Positions 9,646 through 20,740 are shown, counted from the first letter of the stretch. The stretch is DNA of 64,000 bases from an uncultured beta proteobacterium (GCA_903844215.1 CAIMSP010000154.1:1-64000); one strand, 5' to 3'. Notes: a model not told the origin generated them from the letters alone. A program made the numbers and translations.

Positions 9646-10500
9646 ATGAGCACACGCCCGGATTCCTCGCCCCCCACCGCGCTGCAAGCGCAAAAACTCG
9701 CCTTCATCGGCGGGGGCAACATGGCCAGCGCCATCATCGGCGGCCTGATCAAACAGGGTTTGAGCCCCAGCCACATGGCTGTGGTCGAGCCCTTTGCCGA
9801 GGCCCGCGCCCGGTTGCTGACCCAGTACGGCGTGTCGGCGCAGGAACACGCCGACGCGACGCTGCAAGACGCAACGCTGGTGATCTGGGCGGTGAAGCCG
9901 CAAACATTTCGTGACGCCGCCGCCCTGACCGGGCACTTCACGACGCAGGCCCTGCACCTGAGCGTGGCCGCCGGCATTCGCAGCGACAGCATCGCGCGCT
10001 GGCTCGCAAGCGAGCGCGTGGTGCGCGCCATGCCGAACACGCCGGCGCTGGTGGGGCGCGGCATTTCTGGCCTGTTCGCCCGCGCCGCCGTCAGCGCCCA
10101 GGACAAGGCGCTGGTGCAAAGCGTGATCGCGACCACCGGCGAGCACCTGTGGGTGGACGCTGAGGCGCAACTCGATGCCGTCACCGCCTTGTCCGGCTCG
10201 GGCCCGGCCTACGTTTTCTATTTTCTCGAAGCCATGGTGCAGGCCGGTGCCGGCATGGGTTTGCCGCCCGAAGCGGCGCGCCAGCTCGCCATCAGCACCT
10301 TTTCCGGCGCGGCCGAGCTCGCGCGCCAGTCGATTGAGCCGATCGAGCTGCTGCGTGAGCGCGTCACCTCCAAGGGCGGAACCACTTACGCCGCACTCTG
10401 CGCCATGGAACGCGACGGCATCAAGCCGCTGTTCGTCCAGGCCATGCGGGCGGCGGGCGCACGCGCCGCCGAACTCGGCGATGAGTTCGGCGCCCCCTGA
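9646..10500 (+). CDS. proC: Pyrroline-5-carboxylate reductase
   Basis: The enzyme reduces 1-pyrroline-5-carboxylate to proline with NAD(P)H, the last step of proline synthesis in the cytosol. The 284-residue protein has the Rossmann loop FIGGGNMASAIIGGL near residue 20, the MPNTPALVGRGISGLFA block and the C-terminal dimer signature ALSGSGPAYVFYFLEAM followed by TSKGGTTYAAL. The frame is open further upstream, but the ATG at 9646 gives the normal length. It is divergent from the ribosomal cluster. Confidence 0.96.
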   Translation: MSTRPDSSPPTALQAQKLAFIGGGNMASAIIGGLIKQGLSPSHMAVVEPFAEARARLLTQYGVSAQEHADATLQDATLVIWAVKPQTFRDAAALTGHFTTQALHLSVAAGIRSDSIARWLASERVVRAMPNTPALVGRGISGLFARAAVSAQDKALVQSVIATTGEHLWVDAEAQLDAVTALSGSGPAYVFYFLEAMVQAGAGMGLPPEAARQLAISTFSGAAELARQSIEPIELLRERVTSKGGTTYAALCAMERDGIKPLFVQAMRAAGARAAELGDEFGAP

Positions 10501-10552
10501 GCCAGGCGCCCGCGCCCGCCACTTTCAATCACTCTCTACACAAAATACGGTC

Positions 10553-10774
10553 ATGAATAAGATTCTCTCCCTGTTCCTCGGCGCCGGTATTCTGGCGACT
10601 TCCATGGCCCTGGCTGCAGCGCCCGTCAGCGTCGCGACCCAGGCGCAGGGCGCAAGCCAGGACCACAAGGCTGCGTCCAAGGCCAAGCACCAGAGCAAGG
10701 CGAAACACGCCAAGCACGCGAAGAAATCGAAAAAGAGCAAAAAGCACAACCCGAACGCGGCGCCCAAGAAATAG
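10553..10774 (+). CDS. Small Lys/His-rich exported protein
   Basis: A 73-residue protein with a signal peptide (MNKILSLFLGAGILATSMALA, cleavage after an A-x-A site) and a mature part built of KAKHQSKAKHAKHAKKSKK-type repeats ending NPNAAPKK. It is extremely basic and low in complexity. Similar small Ala/Lys/His-rich exported proteins are common in Burkholderiales and have no assigned function. A role in binding metals, nucleic acid or envelope polyanions is only a guess. It lies 52 bp after proC on the same strand. Confidence 0.7.
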   Translation: MNKILSLFLGAGILATSMALAAAPVSVATQAQGASQDHKAASKAKHQSKAKHAKHAKKSKKSKKHNPNAAPKK

Positions 10775-10792
10775 CGCGGCGGCTGCTAGGCG

Positions 10793-11671
10793 CTACAGGC
10801 CCAGGACGATGCCGAGAAACAGGGTCAAGCCCAGCCAGTGATTCACCCGAAAGGCCTTGAAGCAGGACGCTCTGGATCGGCTGCGGATCAGCACACCGTG
10901 CCAGACCACCTGGGCCAGGGCCAGCCCCAAGGCGAGGCTGAGCGGGACCGTCGCAACACGGCCGGCGAGCGCCAGCAGCCAGATCGACAAAAAGGCCAGG
11001 TAGCACAGCAGCACCACGACCCGGTCCCAGCGGCCCAGCGTGATGGCCGAGGTCTTCATGCCGATCAGCAAATCGTCATCGCGATCCACCATGGCGTATT
11101 CCGTGTCGTAGGCCAGCACCCAGAACAGATTGCCCAGCAGCAGCAGCCAGGCCAAGGGCGGCACGCTGGCTTGCAGCGCCGCCAGACTCCATGCTTGGCC
11201 ACCGTGCACGGCGCAAAAGGCCATGGGGATGCCCATGCTGAAGGCCACGCCCAGCACCGCCTGCGGCATCGAGACAAAGCGCTTGGCATAGGGGTAGATC
11301 AGCGTCACGGCCAGGGCGACAAAGGAGCAGGCCACGGTCGTGGCATTGAGCGTCAACACCAGGGCGAAGGCGGCCAACGCCAGCGCGGCGCCCAGGGCCA
11401 GCGCCTCTGGGACCGAGACCGCACCTCGGGTCACCGGGCGCTGCGCCGTGCGCTTGACATGGGCGTCGAATTCACGGTCGGCCACATCGTTGATGCAGCA
11501 ACCCGCGCTGCGCATCAGCATCGTTCCCAGCGTAAAGACGGCCAAGCGATGCCAGCCGGGAAAGCCGCCCGCCGCCAGCCAGAGCGCGCTCAGCGTGGGC
11601 CACAGCAACAGCAGCCAGCCCGCAGGACGATCCCAGCGAATCAGGTCCATATAAAGCTGCAGGCGCCTCAT
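10793..11671 (-). CDS. ubiA: 4-hydroxybenzoate octaprenyltransferase
   Basis: This integral membrane enzyme attaches the polyprenyl chain to 4-hydroxybenzoate in ubiquinone synthesis. The 292-residue protein has about eight to nine hydrophobic spans and both Asp-rich motifs that bind the Mg-diphosphate: NDVADREFD at residues 61-69 and DRDDD at 196-200. It starts 10 bp after oxyR on the same strand, so the two are probably co-transcribed and link quinone synthesis with the peroxide response. Confidence 0.95.
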   Translation of the reverse strand: MRRLQLYMDLIRWDRPAGWLLLLWPTLSALWLAAGGFPGWHRLAVFTLGTMLMRSAGCCINDVADREFDAHVKRTAQRPVTRGAVSVPEALALGAALALAAFALVLTLNATTVACSFVALAVTLIYPYAKRFVSMPQAVLGVAFSMGIPMAFCAVHGGQAWSLAALQASVPPLAWLLLLGNLFWVLAYDTEYAMVDRDDDLLIGMKTSAITLGRWDRVVVLLCYLAFLSIWLLALAGRVATVPLSLALGLALAQVVWHGVLIRSRSRASCFKAFRVNHWLGLTLFLGIVLGL

Positions 11672-11681
11672 GCAACGGCGC

Positions 11682-12629
11682 TCAGGACAGGCGCTTCACG
11701 CCGGGCAGCTCGCAGGCGTAAATCGAGTTGCGCAGCGCCGCGATGGCCTCGTAGCGCGTGAAGCTGCGCCGCCAGGCCAGGACCACGCGGCGCGTGGGCG
11801 GGTCGCCGTCAAACGGCAGGTACTTGACGTGGGCGTCTTCGTGCCGCTTGCGCTTGAGCGCCAGGGCTTCGGCCGGCACGCTCAAGCGCGGCACCAGCGT
11901 CACGCCCATGCCTGCGGCCACCATGTGCTTGATGGTCTCCAGCGACGAGCCTTCAAAGCTTTTGCGAATCCCCTCGGCGTGACTGGAGAAGCGCGCAAAC
12001 TCGGGGCACACTTCGAGCACGTGATCGCGAAAGCAGTGGCCTGTTCCCAGCAGCAGCATGGTCTCGTTCTTGAGCTGTTCGGCGGTGATGAAATCGCGTG
12101 CCGCCAGCGTGTGCGTCACTGGCACGGCGGCCAGAAAGGGCTCGTCGTACAGCGGCGCGATGGCCAGACCGGCATCCGCAAAAGGCTCGGCCAAAATTGC
12201 GCAATCGATCTCGCCGGTGCGCAGCATCTCCAGCAGTTTCACCGTGAAATTTTCCTGCAGCATGAGCGGCATCTGCGGCGTGCGGGCGATGGTTTGACGC
12301 ACCAGGTCCGGCAGCAGATACGGGCCGATGGTGTAGATCACGCCCAGCTTGAGGGCGCCGGCGAGCGGGTCCTTGCCGCGGCGCGCGATTTCCTTGATGT
12401 GCGCCGCCTGCTCCAGCACACCCTGTGCCTGGCGCACGATTTCCTCGCCCAGCGCCGTCACCGTGACTTCGTTGGCGCTGCGCTCGAACAGCTTGAGCTC
12501 CAGCTCTTCTTCCAGCTTTTTCACCGCCACCGACAAGGTCGGCTGCGACACATGGCAGGCTTCGGCGGCCTTGCCGAAATGCTTTTCGCGCGCGACCGCG
12601 ACGATGTATTTGAGTTCGGTCAGGGTCAT
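11682..12629 (-). CDS. oxyR: Hydrogen peroxide sensor/regulator OxyR
   Basis: A 315-residue LysR-type regulator with an N-terminal winged helix (residues 1-60, [19 protein letters not shown]) and a substrate-binding-like sensor domain. The two redox cysteines fall at exactly positions 199 and 208 ([12 protein letters not shown]), matching the E. coli OxyR disulfide pair, which distinguishes it from other LysR members. It activates catalase, peroxidase and related genes on oxidation. It lies directly upstream of ubiA. Confidence 0.95.
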   Translation of the reverse strand: MTLTELKYIVAVAREKHFGKAAEACHVSQPTLSVAVKKLEEELELKLFERSANEVTVTALGEEIVRQAQGVLEQAAHIKEIARRGKDPLAGALKLGVIYTIGPYLLPDLVRQTIARTPQMPLMLQENFTVKLLEMLRTGEIDCAILAEPFADAGLAIAPLYDEPFLAAVPVTHTLAARDFITAEQLKNETMLLLGTGHCFRDHVLEVCPEFARFSSHAEGIRKSFEGSSLETIKHMVAAGMGVTLVPRLSVPAEALALKRKRHEDAHVKYLPFDGDPPTRRVVLAWRRSFTRYEAIAALRNSIYACELPGVKRLS

Positions 12630-12657
12630 GCGCTTGGAGTCTTTGCCATCGGTGGCG

Positions 12658-13587
12658 CTATTTTAGGTTTGCGTCGCACTGGAACGAGTTCACCGGCAAA
12701 CCGGCCACGGCCACCCGCATGGAGAACACGCAGCCGGATTGCGGATACATCGCCAGTTCTAACGCAGGGCGTTTTTGCCGCGCCGTGCTCAGGAACAGCG
12801 TTTTCAAATCATCGCCGCCAAAGCAGACCATGGTCGGGCATTGCGCCGGCGTGGCGATGTCGGCGAGGAGGTCGCCGTTGGCTGCGATTTGCAACACCCT
12901 GGCGCCTTCGTACATCGCGACCCAGTAGTTGCCCGCGCTGTCCACGGCGGCGCCGTCGGGACGACCGCAGTAGCCCGATTGGCCGCTGTGCCAGCCGGGC
13001 GGCTTGGCGGGAAACTGTGCGAATGTGCGCTGGCCGCTCAGGACGTTGCTCCGGGCGTCCCAGTCCCAGGCGTGCACCCGACCGGCTCCGGTGTCGGCCC
13101 AGTACAGCGTGCCGGCGTCGGGCGACCAGGCCAGTCCGTTGGCCACCTGCGAGTCATTCGCCATCTGGCGCAGCTGCACGCCCTCGGGTCCGCGCGCATC
13201 GATGCAGTACAGCGCGGCCAGCGCCTGGTCGCGCGGTTCATAGTAGGTGCCGACCCAAAAGCGTCCCAGAGCGTCGCACTTGCCGTCATTGGCACGCGTC
13301 GTGGCCGTCGGGTAATCAAGCTGCGCGAGCTTTTGCAACTCGCCACCCCAGGCCCTAGCCAGATAGATGCCGTCGCGCAGCGCGATCACCAGGGCGCCGC
13401 CCTGCGCCGGGGCGATGCAACCGGGCTCGCTCGGCATGAGCCAGGTTTGCACCGAGCCCGCGCCCACCTCGCAGCGGCAAAGCAAACGAGCCGCGATGTC
13501 CACCCAGTAAAGCCGGCGCTCCAGCGGATGCCAGAACGGTGATTCACCCAACTGGTTGGGTTCGGTGGTGACGGTGTTCCAGGTCAT
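12658..13587 (-). CDS. SMP-30/gluconolactonase family protein
   Basis: A 309-residue six-bladed beta-propeller of the SMP-30/gluconolactonase/LRE family. Recognisable blocks are GESPFWHPLERRLYWVDI near the start, ANDGKCDALGRFWVGT, NGLAWSPDAGTLYWADT and PDGAAVDSAGNYW. These carry the conserved Glu, Asn and Asp residues of the divalent metal site. Members hydrolyse sugar lactones, but the substrate cannot be read from the sequence. It lies 28 bp before oxyR on the same strand, and its start is close to the amt terminator. Confidence 0.85.
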   Translation of the reverse strand: MTWNTVTTEPNQLGESPFWHPLERRLYWVDIAARLLCRCEVGAGSVQTWLMPSEPGCIAPAQGGALVIALRDGIYLARAWGGELQKLAQLDYPTATTRANDGKCDALGRFWVGTYYEPRDQALAALYCIDARGPEGVQLRQMANDSQVANGLAWSPDAGTLYWADTGAGRVHAWDWDARSNVLSGQRTFAQFPAKPPGWHSGQSGYCGRPDGAAVDSAGNYWVAMYEGARVLQIAANGDLLADIATPAQCPTMVCFGGDDLKTLFLSTARQKRPALELAMYPQSGCVFSMRVAVAGLPVNSFQCDANLK

Positions 13588-13656
13588 TGAGATCTTTGGG
13601 TTTCAGGTGAAGGGGGGCCCGGCGGTCTGCCCTGGCAAGCCCAGATTGTGACGCGC

Positions 13657-13697
13657 AAAAAAAAGGGCCCGCTGCGAGCTTGCGCTCGGGCGGGCCG
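13657..13697 (-). terminator. Terminator of the TorF-glnK-amt operon
   Basis: On the minus strand a GC-rich hairpin (GGCCCGC and GCGGGCC arms between 13696 and 13665) is followed by eight consecutive T. It lies 126-166 bases past the amt stop and before the SMP-30 gene. Strong rho-independent form. Confidence 0.85.
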
Positions 13698-13822
13698 AAG
13701 ATCTTAGGAGACTCTCACATGCAACAGGATGGCGCTGCTGCCCCGCCCATCCTCCCCAGCAGCCTGTCGGACTTTGGGCGTGGGCGCGACGGGGGTGCTA
13801 GTGGAAGGATGCAGACGCGGGC

Positions 13823-15337
13823 TTATCGGCCGTAGGCGGTTTCGCCGTGCGACGTGATGTCCAGTCCTTCGCGTTCGCTTTCTTCGCTCACGCGCAGACC
13901 GATCACCAGGTCCACCAACTTGTAGGCCATGAAGGCCACCACGCCCGACCAAACCACCGTGGTGATCACGCCTTGCGCCTGAATCCCGAGTTGGGTCACG
14001 ATCGAATAGTCCGGGGTCACCTTGTTGGCCACATAGTCATAGACGCCCGTGCCACCCAGCGACGGGGAGGCAAACACGCCCGTCAGCAAGGAGCCCAGGA
14101 TGCCGCCCACACCGTGCACGCCAAACACGTCCAGCGAGTCGTCCGCACCCAGCAGGCGCTTGAGTCCGTTCACGCCCCACAGGCAAATCAAGCCAGCCAG
14201 CAGGCCGATCACGATCGCGCCCATCGGACCGACAAAGCCGCAGGCCGGGGTGATGGCCACCAGGCCAGCCACCGCGCCAGAAGCGCCGCCCAGCATCGAT
14301 GCCTTGCCCTTGTGCAGCGCTTCGCCGCCGATCCAGGAAAGCGTTGCCGCAGCGGTCGCCACCAAGGTGTTGACAAAGGCCAGGGCCGCGCTACCGTTGG
14401 CTTCCAGATTGGAGCCGGCGTTGAAGCCGAACCAGCCCACCCACAGCAAGGCCGCGCCAACCATGGTCAGTGTCAGGCTGTGAGGCGCCATCGATTCCTT
14501 GCCGTAACCGACACGCTTGCCGATCACATAGGCGCCCACCAGGCCGGCCATGGCCGCGTTGATGTGCACCACCGTGCCGCCGGCAAAGTCCAGCGCACCC
14601 TTGGCCCAGAGCCAGCCGCCTGCGGCAGTGACCTTGTCCAGCGAAGCCGCGTCCGTGATGCCATCCGGGCCGTCCCAGTACCAGACCATGTGCGCCACCG
14701 GCAGGTAGCTGAAGGTGAACCACAGGGCGCAGAACAGCAGCACCGCAGAGAACTTGGCGCGCTCGGCAAAGGAACCCACGATCAGGCCACAGGTGATGGC
14801 CGCGAAGGTCGCCTGGAAGGCGATGAAGATCAACTCGGGAATGACCACGCCCTTGCTGAAGGTGGCCGCCACGGAGTCCGGCGTCACGCCCTTGAGGAAC
14901 AGCTTGTCAAAGGATCCGATGAACGGGCTGGTGATGCCGCTGCCGCCGGAGAAGGCCAGCGTGTAGCCGTAGATGACCCACAACACGTAGATCAGCGACG
15001 TCACGACGAACACCTGCATCAGCACCGACAGCATGTTCTTGCTGCGCACCAGACCGCCGTAGAACAGCGCCAGACCGGGAATGGTCATGAGGATCACGAG
15101 CACGGTGGCGACGATCATCCAGGCCGTGTCGCCCTTGTTTGGCACCGGGGTCGGTGCTGCGGCAGAGGCTGCAGCCGCGGGTGCCGCAGCCGTCGTCGCC
15201 GGTGCCGCAGCTGCCATGGCCGAGGCGGCGGCACTGGGCACCGCTGCGGATGCCGCTGGCGCCGGCTGTGCCAGCGCCAGGGCGCTGCTGAGCGTCAGGC
15301 CAAAGGCCAACGCGAGGGAGAGAAGTCGATTTTTCAT
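13823..15337 (-). CDS. amt: Ammonium transporter (long form with signal peptide)
   Basis: A 504-residue Amt/Mep channel protein that conducts ammonium/ammonia into the cell. The ATG at 15337 is chosen because it begins a clean signal peptide (MKNRLLSLALAFGLTLSSALALA). An Ala/Pro-rich linker follows and then eleven membrane spans. Amt blocks such as GGTVVHINAAMAGLVGAYV and FGVHGVGGILGSLLTGVFA, which carry the twin pore histidines, are intact. It is the last gene of an operon with glnK, whose product plugs the channel when nitrogen is ample. Confidence 0.95.
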   Translation of the reverse strand: MKNRLLSLALAFGLTLSSALALAQPAPAASAAVPSAAASAMAAAAPATTAAAPAAAASAAAPTPVPNKGDTAWMIVATVLVILMTIPGLALFYGGLVRSKNMLSVLMQVFVVTSLIYVLWVIYGYTLAFSGGSGITSPFIGSFDKLFLKGVTPDSVAATFSKGVVIPELIFIAFQATFAAITCGLIVGSFAERAKFSAVLLFCALWFTFSYLPVAHMVWYWDGPDGITDAASLDKVTAAGGWLWAKGALDFAGGTVVHINAAMAGLVGAYVIGKRVGYGKESMAPHSLTLTMVGAALLWVGWFGFNAGSNLEANGSAALAFVNTLVATAAATLSWIGGEALHKGKASMLGGASGAVAGLVAITPACGFVGPMGAIVIGLLAGLICLWGVNGLKRLLGADDSLDVFGVHGVGGILGSLLTGVFASPSLGGTGVYDYVANKVTPDYSIVTQLGIQAQGVITTVVWSGVVAFMAYKLVDLVIGLRVSEESEREGLDITSHGETAYGR

Positions 15338-15365
15338 GGGGTATTCGCTTTCTTCAGGGTGGGCG

Positions 15366-16525
<1,160 letters not shown>

Positions 16526-16569
16526 TGAGTACCTTGGCCAGAGTTGAAGAGGTTGAGACAGAGTCATAA

Positions 16570-16585
16570 AGCACGGACCGTGCCA
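16570..16585 (-). promoter_or_regulatory. Sigma54-type promoter of TorF-glnK-amt
   Basis: The minus strand reads TGGCACGGTCCGTGCT. The invariant -24 GG and -12 GC are 12 bp apart, and only one position differs from TGGCACG-N4-TTGCW. Transcription would start near 16560, about 35 nt before the TorF start. A sigma54 promoter fits NtrC control of ammonium uptake. A GCACCA half-site lies upstream at about 16712-16717, but no full NtrC dyad was found. Confidence 0.65.
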
Positions 16586-16735
16586 GTGCCTAACAGCGAC
16601 GCCCTCGAAGCAAAATTTCTACCCGCCTGCCCTGCTGTGTTGGCAACTGAATTGACGCTGGATGTTGTTATGTATTTGACGCATACTCGACCGAAACAAC
16701 CACCGGATCGCGCACCACTTTGGGGGGAATCGAGC

Positions 16736-18265
16736 ATGAGCCTGTCTTTGGTGCAAAGCCGTGCCTTGCTGGGTTTGCAGGCCAGTGCCGTGACCGTGGA
16801 AGTGCACCTGGCAAATGGACTGCCCAGCTTTACCCTGGTGGGCCTGGCCGATGTCGAGGTCAAGGAGGCACGCGAACGGGTGCGCTCGGCGATCCTGAAT
16901 TCAGGCCTTGAATTTCCGCACAACAAGCGCATCACGGTGAATCTGGCGCCCGCCGATTTGCCCAAGGATTCCGGGCGTTTCGACCTGCCGATCGCGCTCG
17001 GTCTGCTGGCAGCGAGCGGGCAGATTGACGGCGCACGCTTGCTCGGCCATGAATTTGCGGGCGAGCTGTCGCTTTCGGGCGATCTGCGTCCCGTGCGGGG
17101 TGCATTGGCCATGAGCCTGGCCTTGCACGCGGAGCGGGTCGTCACCAAACTGGTGCTCCCCTTGGCCAGCGCCCAAGAGGCAGCCCTGGTCCCCGAGGCA
17201 CAGGTCTATGCCGCGCAGCATCTGCTGGACGTGGTGCGGCAGTTCCTGCCCCAGGCCGAAGCTCAGGACGACGCGCCCGCCTGGACCCGCATCGCACCCG
17301 CCAAAGCGGCCACGACTCCGGTTTACGCCGATCTGTCTGATGTGAAAGGTCAGGCCGGGGCCAAGCGGGCGCTGGAGATTGCTGCGGCCGGCGGACACAG
17401 CCTGCTGTTGCTGGGCCCACCCGGCTCGGGAAAGTCCATGCTGGCGCAGCGCTTTGCCGGATTGCTGCCGCCGATGAGCGTCGAGGAAGCGCTGGAGAGC
17501 GCCGCCCTGGCCAGCCTGGCGGGGCGTTTTTCTCTGGAGCACTGGGCCATGCGCCCGACCTGCAGCCCGCACCATTCGGCCAGCGCCGTGGCGCTGGTGG
17601 GTGGCGGGTCGCCGCCGCGCCCCGGCGAGATATCGCTGGCGCATCACGGCGTGCTGTTCCTTGACGAATTGCCCGAGTTTCCACGCGCCGCTCTGGAAGC
17701 ACTGCGCGAGCCGCTCGAGTCGGGCCACATCACGATTTCGCGCGCAGCAAGGCGCGCCGAGTTCCCGGCGCGCTTTCAATTGATCGCCGCCATGAACCCC
17801 TGCCCCTGCGGCTACCTCGGCTCGCGCCTCAAGGCCTGTCGCTGCACGCCGGATCAGGTGGCACGCTACCAGGGCAGGCTCAGCGGCCCCTTGCTCGATC
17901 GCATTGACCTGCACGTCGAGGTCGGCGCGCTGGCGCCGCAGGAACTGCTGCAAGCGCCAGCGGGCGAGGCCACGGCCTGCATCCGCGAGCGCTGCGCCGC
18001 AGCGCGTGAGCGCGCCTTGCTGCGCCAGGGAAAGCCGAATCAAGCACTGCAGGGAAAGGACTTGGACCAGCACAGTGGACTCGACCCTGCCGCCGTCAAT
18101 TTCCTCAGGCAGGCGGCGGCGCGGCTGGGTTGGTCGGCGCGCGGCGTGCATCGCACGCTGAAGGTGGCGCGCACCATTGCGGACTTGGCGGGCGCTGAAG
18201 CCACGCAGAGCGCCCATGTCGCCGAAGCCGTGCAATACCGGCGCGCGCTACAGCCCGTGGCCTGA
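16736..18265 (+). CDS. comM: YifB/ComM family Mg-chelatase-like AAA+ ATPase
   Basis: A 509-residue protein of the ComM family, a hexameric helicase that promotes branch migration during natural transformation in Vibrio and Acinetobacter. The order is an N-terminal Lon-like fold (residues 1-170, VEVHLANGLPSFTLVGLAD), the Mg-chelatase ATPase core with Walker A LGPPGSGKS and Walker B GVLFLDELPEF, the NPCPCGYLG block and a C-terminal domain. The ATG at 16736 matches the family start MSLSLVQSRA. It is divergent from the nitrogen operon. No other competence genes are nearby. Confidence 0.93.
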   Translation: MSLSLVQSRALLGLQASAVTVEVHLANGLPSFTLVGLADVEVKEARERVRSAILNSGLEFPHNKRITVNLAPADLPKDSGRFDLPIALGLLAASGQIDGARLLGHEFAGELSLSGDLRPVRGALAMSLALHAERVVTKLVLPLASAQEAALVPEAQVYAAQHLLDVVRQFLPQAEAQDDAPAWTRIAPAKAATTPVYADLSDVKGQAGAKRALEIAAAGGHSLLLLGPPGSGKSMLAQRFAGLLPPMSVEEALESAALASLAGRFSLEHWAMRPTCSPHHSASAVALVGGGSPPRPGEISLAHHGVLFLDELPEFPRAALEALREPLESGHITISRAARRAEFPARFQLIAAMNPCPCGYLGSRLKACRCTPDQVARYQGRLSGPLLDRIDLHVEVGALAPQELLQAPAGEATACIRERCAAARERALLRQGKPNQALQGKDLDQHSGLDPAAVNFLRQAAARLGWSARGVHRTLKVARTIADLAGAEATQSAHVAEAVQYRRALQPVA

Positions 18266-18298
18266 GGTGCGCCCGCAGGCGCTTGCCATAATGGGCCG

Positions 18299-19504
18299 AT
18301 GTCGCACCTACCTGGCCAGAACCGTCACTTTGTAGGCTGGTTGTCTTTGGCGCAACTGGTCACCTGGGGCAGCGTGTTCTATGCCTTCGCTGTGCTGATG
18401 GAGCCGCTGGAGGCGGAACTCGGATTGAGCCGGGCGCAAACCTCGCTCGCGTTCAGCCTGGCGCTGCTGACGGAAGGTCTGCTGGCCTACCCCGTGGGGC
18501 GCTTGATCGAGCGCGGCCACGAACGCGCCGTCATGACCGGCGGCTCCACGCTGGTCGCACTGTGTCTGGCGCTGCACAGCCAGGTGCACAGCGTGGCGAG
18601 CTTCTATGCCGTGTGGGTCGGCCTGGGCGCGGCGCTGGCGGGTACGCTGTACACGCCCGCCTTTGCCGTCGTCACCCGGCGTTTTCCGAGTGATTTTCGA
18701 CGTGCCATCATCACCCTGACCTTTTTGGGTGGCCTGGCCAGCACCGTGTTCACGCCCTTGAGCGCCTGGCTGATTGCGCAGTTTGGCTGGCGTCACGCGC
18801 TGCTGTTCCTGGCGGCGCTGAACCTGGCGCTGTGCGTTCCGATCCACGCCGTCATCTTGCGTGGTCCTGCCAGCGCCCCGCTGCGGCCAGCCGCGCCGCG
18901 CGCACGAGAACCCCTGAAACCCTATCTGCTGAGTCCGGCCTTTGTGCTGATTGGCGTGTTCGTTGTGTTGATGATGGGCGTGGCGGCCGCGCTGCCGGCC
19001 CACATGGTGAGCCTGCTGCGAGAAACCGGTTTGAGCGAGTCCTGGGTCATAGCGATTCCGGCCAGCATCGGACTGATACAGGTGCTCGGGCGCCTCGTTT
19101 TGTACTTCTTTGAACATCGCTTCGATATCCATGTTGCCAATCGCGTCATCCCCAGCCTGATTCCCCTGGGCCTGCTGGCCCTGCTCCTGGGCACGGGCCA
19201 CCCTTGGGCGGCACTGCTTTTTGTTTTCTTGTACGGGCTGGGCAACGGCATGCTGACCATCGTCAAGGGCACGGCGATGGCCCAGTACGTGAGCCGCGAG
19301 CACATGGCTTCGCTCAATGGCGCCCTGGGTGTTCCGATGGCGCTGGCGCGCGCCGGTGCACCGCTGCTGCTGGGCCTGCTATGGAACCCCGAGTCGGGCT
19401 ACCGCACCGGCCTGTGGCTGCTGCTGGCGGTGAGCGTCGTGGCGGTGCTGGCCCTGTGGTCGGCACAGCGCCAGGTGCGGGTGGACGCGGGTCAGGTCCA
19501 GTAG
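18299..19504 (+). CDS. Major facilitator superfamily transporter
   Basis: A 401-residue membrane protein with about twelve hydrophobic spans split by a basic loop near residues 195-215 (RPAAPRAREPLKPYLL). The first half has MFS-type features such as YPVGRLIERGHERA after the second span. The substrate is unknown. It looks like the uncharacterised MFS group related to monocarboxylate/oxalate transporters. It begins 33 bp after comM, so the two may share a transcript. Confidence 0.85.
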   Translation: MSHLPGQNRHFVGWLSLAQLVTWGSVFYAFAVLMEPLEAELGLSRAQTSLAFSLALLTEGLLAYPVGRLIERGHERAVMTGGSTLVALCLALHSQVHSVASFYAVWVGLGAALAGTLYTPAFAVVTRRFPSDFRRAIITLTFLGGLASTVFTPLSAWLIAQFGWRHALLFLAALNLALCVPIHAVILRGPASAPLRPAAPRAREPLKPYLLSPAFVLIGVFVVLMMGVAAALPAHMVSLLRETGLSESWVIAIPASIGLIQVLGRLVLYFFEHRFDIHVANRVIPSLIPLGLLALLLGTGHPWAALLFVFLYGLGNGMLTIVKGTAMAQYVSREHMASLNGALGVPMALARAGAPLLLGLLWNPESGYRTGLWLLLAVSVVAVLALWSAQRQVRVDAGQVQ

Positions 19505-19555
19505 CCACGACACCCCCTACACTGCCAAGCGGCGTCACACTTGAGGGAATTCAAG

Positions 19556-20740
19556 ATGAACAAGCACCACCAGGGCCGGTTGCGCAGACTGCGCGCTGCG
19601 ACCGCGATCTGCAGCACGATGACCGCTCTGCTGATGCCAGGTGCAGCGCACGCGCTACAGGATTGCGTGCTGGGCGGGGTCGCGGTGAATCCCGACAACG
19701 GCAGCAGCACCGAGGGCAAGTCCGGCCTGATGCGCTGTGTGGACCGCGATAGCGGGCTGCTGATGCGCGAGCAGGAATTGCGCGACGGAAAACACCTGGG
19801 CTTGGAGCGCTTCTATCAAAACGGCAAGCTGGTCAAAGAGCACCGTGTCAACGAGCGCGGCAACAAACAGGGACAGGCGCGCGAGTTTGCGCCGTCCGGG
19901 CAGGTGCTGCGCGATGACAACTACGACAACGGCAATCTGGTGGCTTTGGCGCGGCAGTACTTTGACAATGGACGACTGCGGCGCGTGGCGTTTTATGCAC
20001 GCCCCCAAGGAGAGCAGGCCTACGCCGAGTTCAACCCCAGCGGACAATTGCGCGAACTGCACTGCGCTGGCGCACCGCGCCTGGCACCCGATGTGGATGA
20101 CGCGCAGCTGTGCGGTTTCAACAGCGTGTCGGAGTTGGATTTTTTTTCGGACCAGGGGCTGCTGCGCGCGCGGCTGCGCATGGACAAGGGCAAAGCCGTG
20201 CGCCAGGAAACCCTGTACGCCAGCGGTGTGCCGCAGCGCGTGACGCAACTACAGGGCGCACAACGCATTGAGCAAAACTTTTCCCCCGCTGGCGTGAAGT
20301 TGCGCGAGGAGCGTTTCGCCGTGGGCGAGCACGGCAGCCTGCTCGAGTTGGAGCAGCGCTATGCAGAGACCGGCAAGCTGATTCAGGAGAAGCGTTGGCA
20401 GGCCGGCGAGCCGACGAGCGATCGCAGCTATTACATGAATGGCCAACTCAGACAGGAGACCCTTTACAGCACCGAGCAGGGTGCGCGCCTGAAGCAGCTC
20501 AGCCAATACCATGACAACGGGAAGCTCGCCAGCGTCGGCCGCAGCCGGAGCCTTTCACTCTACCGTGACGTGCCGGTAGGCGCGCACAAAATTTTTGACG
20601 AACAGGGGCAACTCCGCTCGGAGTCGAGCCACGATGAAAAGGGCCACTTGAATCGCGAGCGAAGTTGGGACGCGCAGGGCACGCTGGAGCGCGATGACGA
20701 GGTGTTTGACGACGGCTCCCGCAAGTCCTACGCCAAGTAG
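19556..20740 (+). CDS. Exported MORN-repeat (YwqK-type) protein
   Basis: A 394-residue protein with a signal peptide ending near APGAAHA-like sequence and at least eight degenerate MORN_2 repeats, seen as recurring Y/F-x-N/D-G-K/R/Q-L units (FYQNGKLVKE, YFDNGRLRR, YYMNGQLRQE, YHDNGKLASV, FDEQGQLRSE). Such repeats form beta-hairpin ladders. Two cysteines near the N-terminus and two in the middle could form disulfides in the periplasm. The function is unknown. The ATG at 19556 has GAGG nine bases upstream. The 3' end overlaps the end of an FAA-hydrolase remnant on the other strand by 13 bases. Confidence 0.75.
   Translation: MNKHHQGRLRRLRAATAICSTMTALLMPGAAHALQDCVLGGVAVNPDNGSSTEGKSGLMRCVDRDSGLLMREQELRDGKHLGLERFYQNGKLVKEHRVNERGNKQGQAREFAPSGQVLRDDNYDNGNLVALARQYFDNGRLRRVAFYARPQGEQAYAEFNPSGQLRELHCAGAPRLAPDVDDAQLCGFNSVSELDFFSDQGLLRARLRMDKGKAVRQETLYASGVPQRVTQLQGAQRIEQNFSPAGVKLREERFAVGEHGSLLELEQRYAETGKLIQEKRWQAGEPTSDRSYYMNGQLRQETLYSTEQGARLKQLSQYHDNGKLASVGRSRSLSLYRDVPVGAHKIFDEQGQLRSESSHDEKGHLNRERSWDAQGTLERDDEVFDDGSRKSYAK

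Noticed and set aside
16653-16680. TTGACG motifs as a sigma70 promoter for comM
   Set aside because: No acceptable -10 at 16-18 bp spacing was found.
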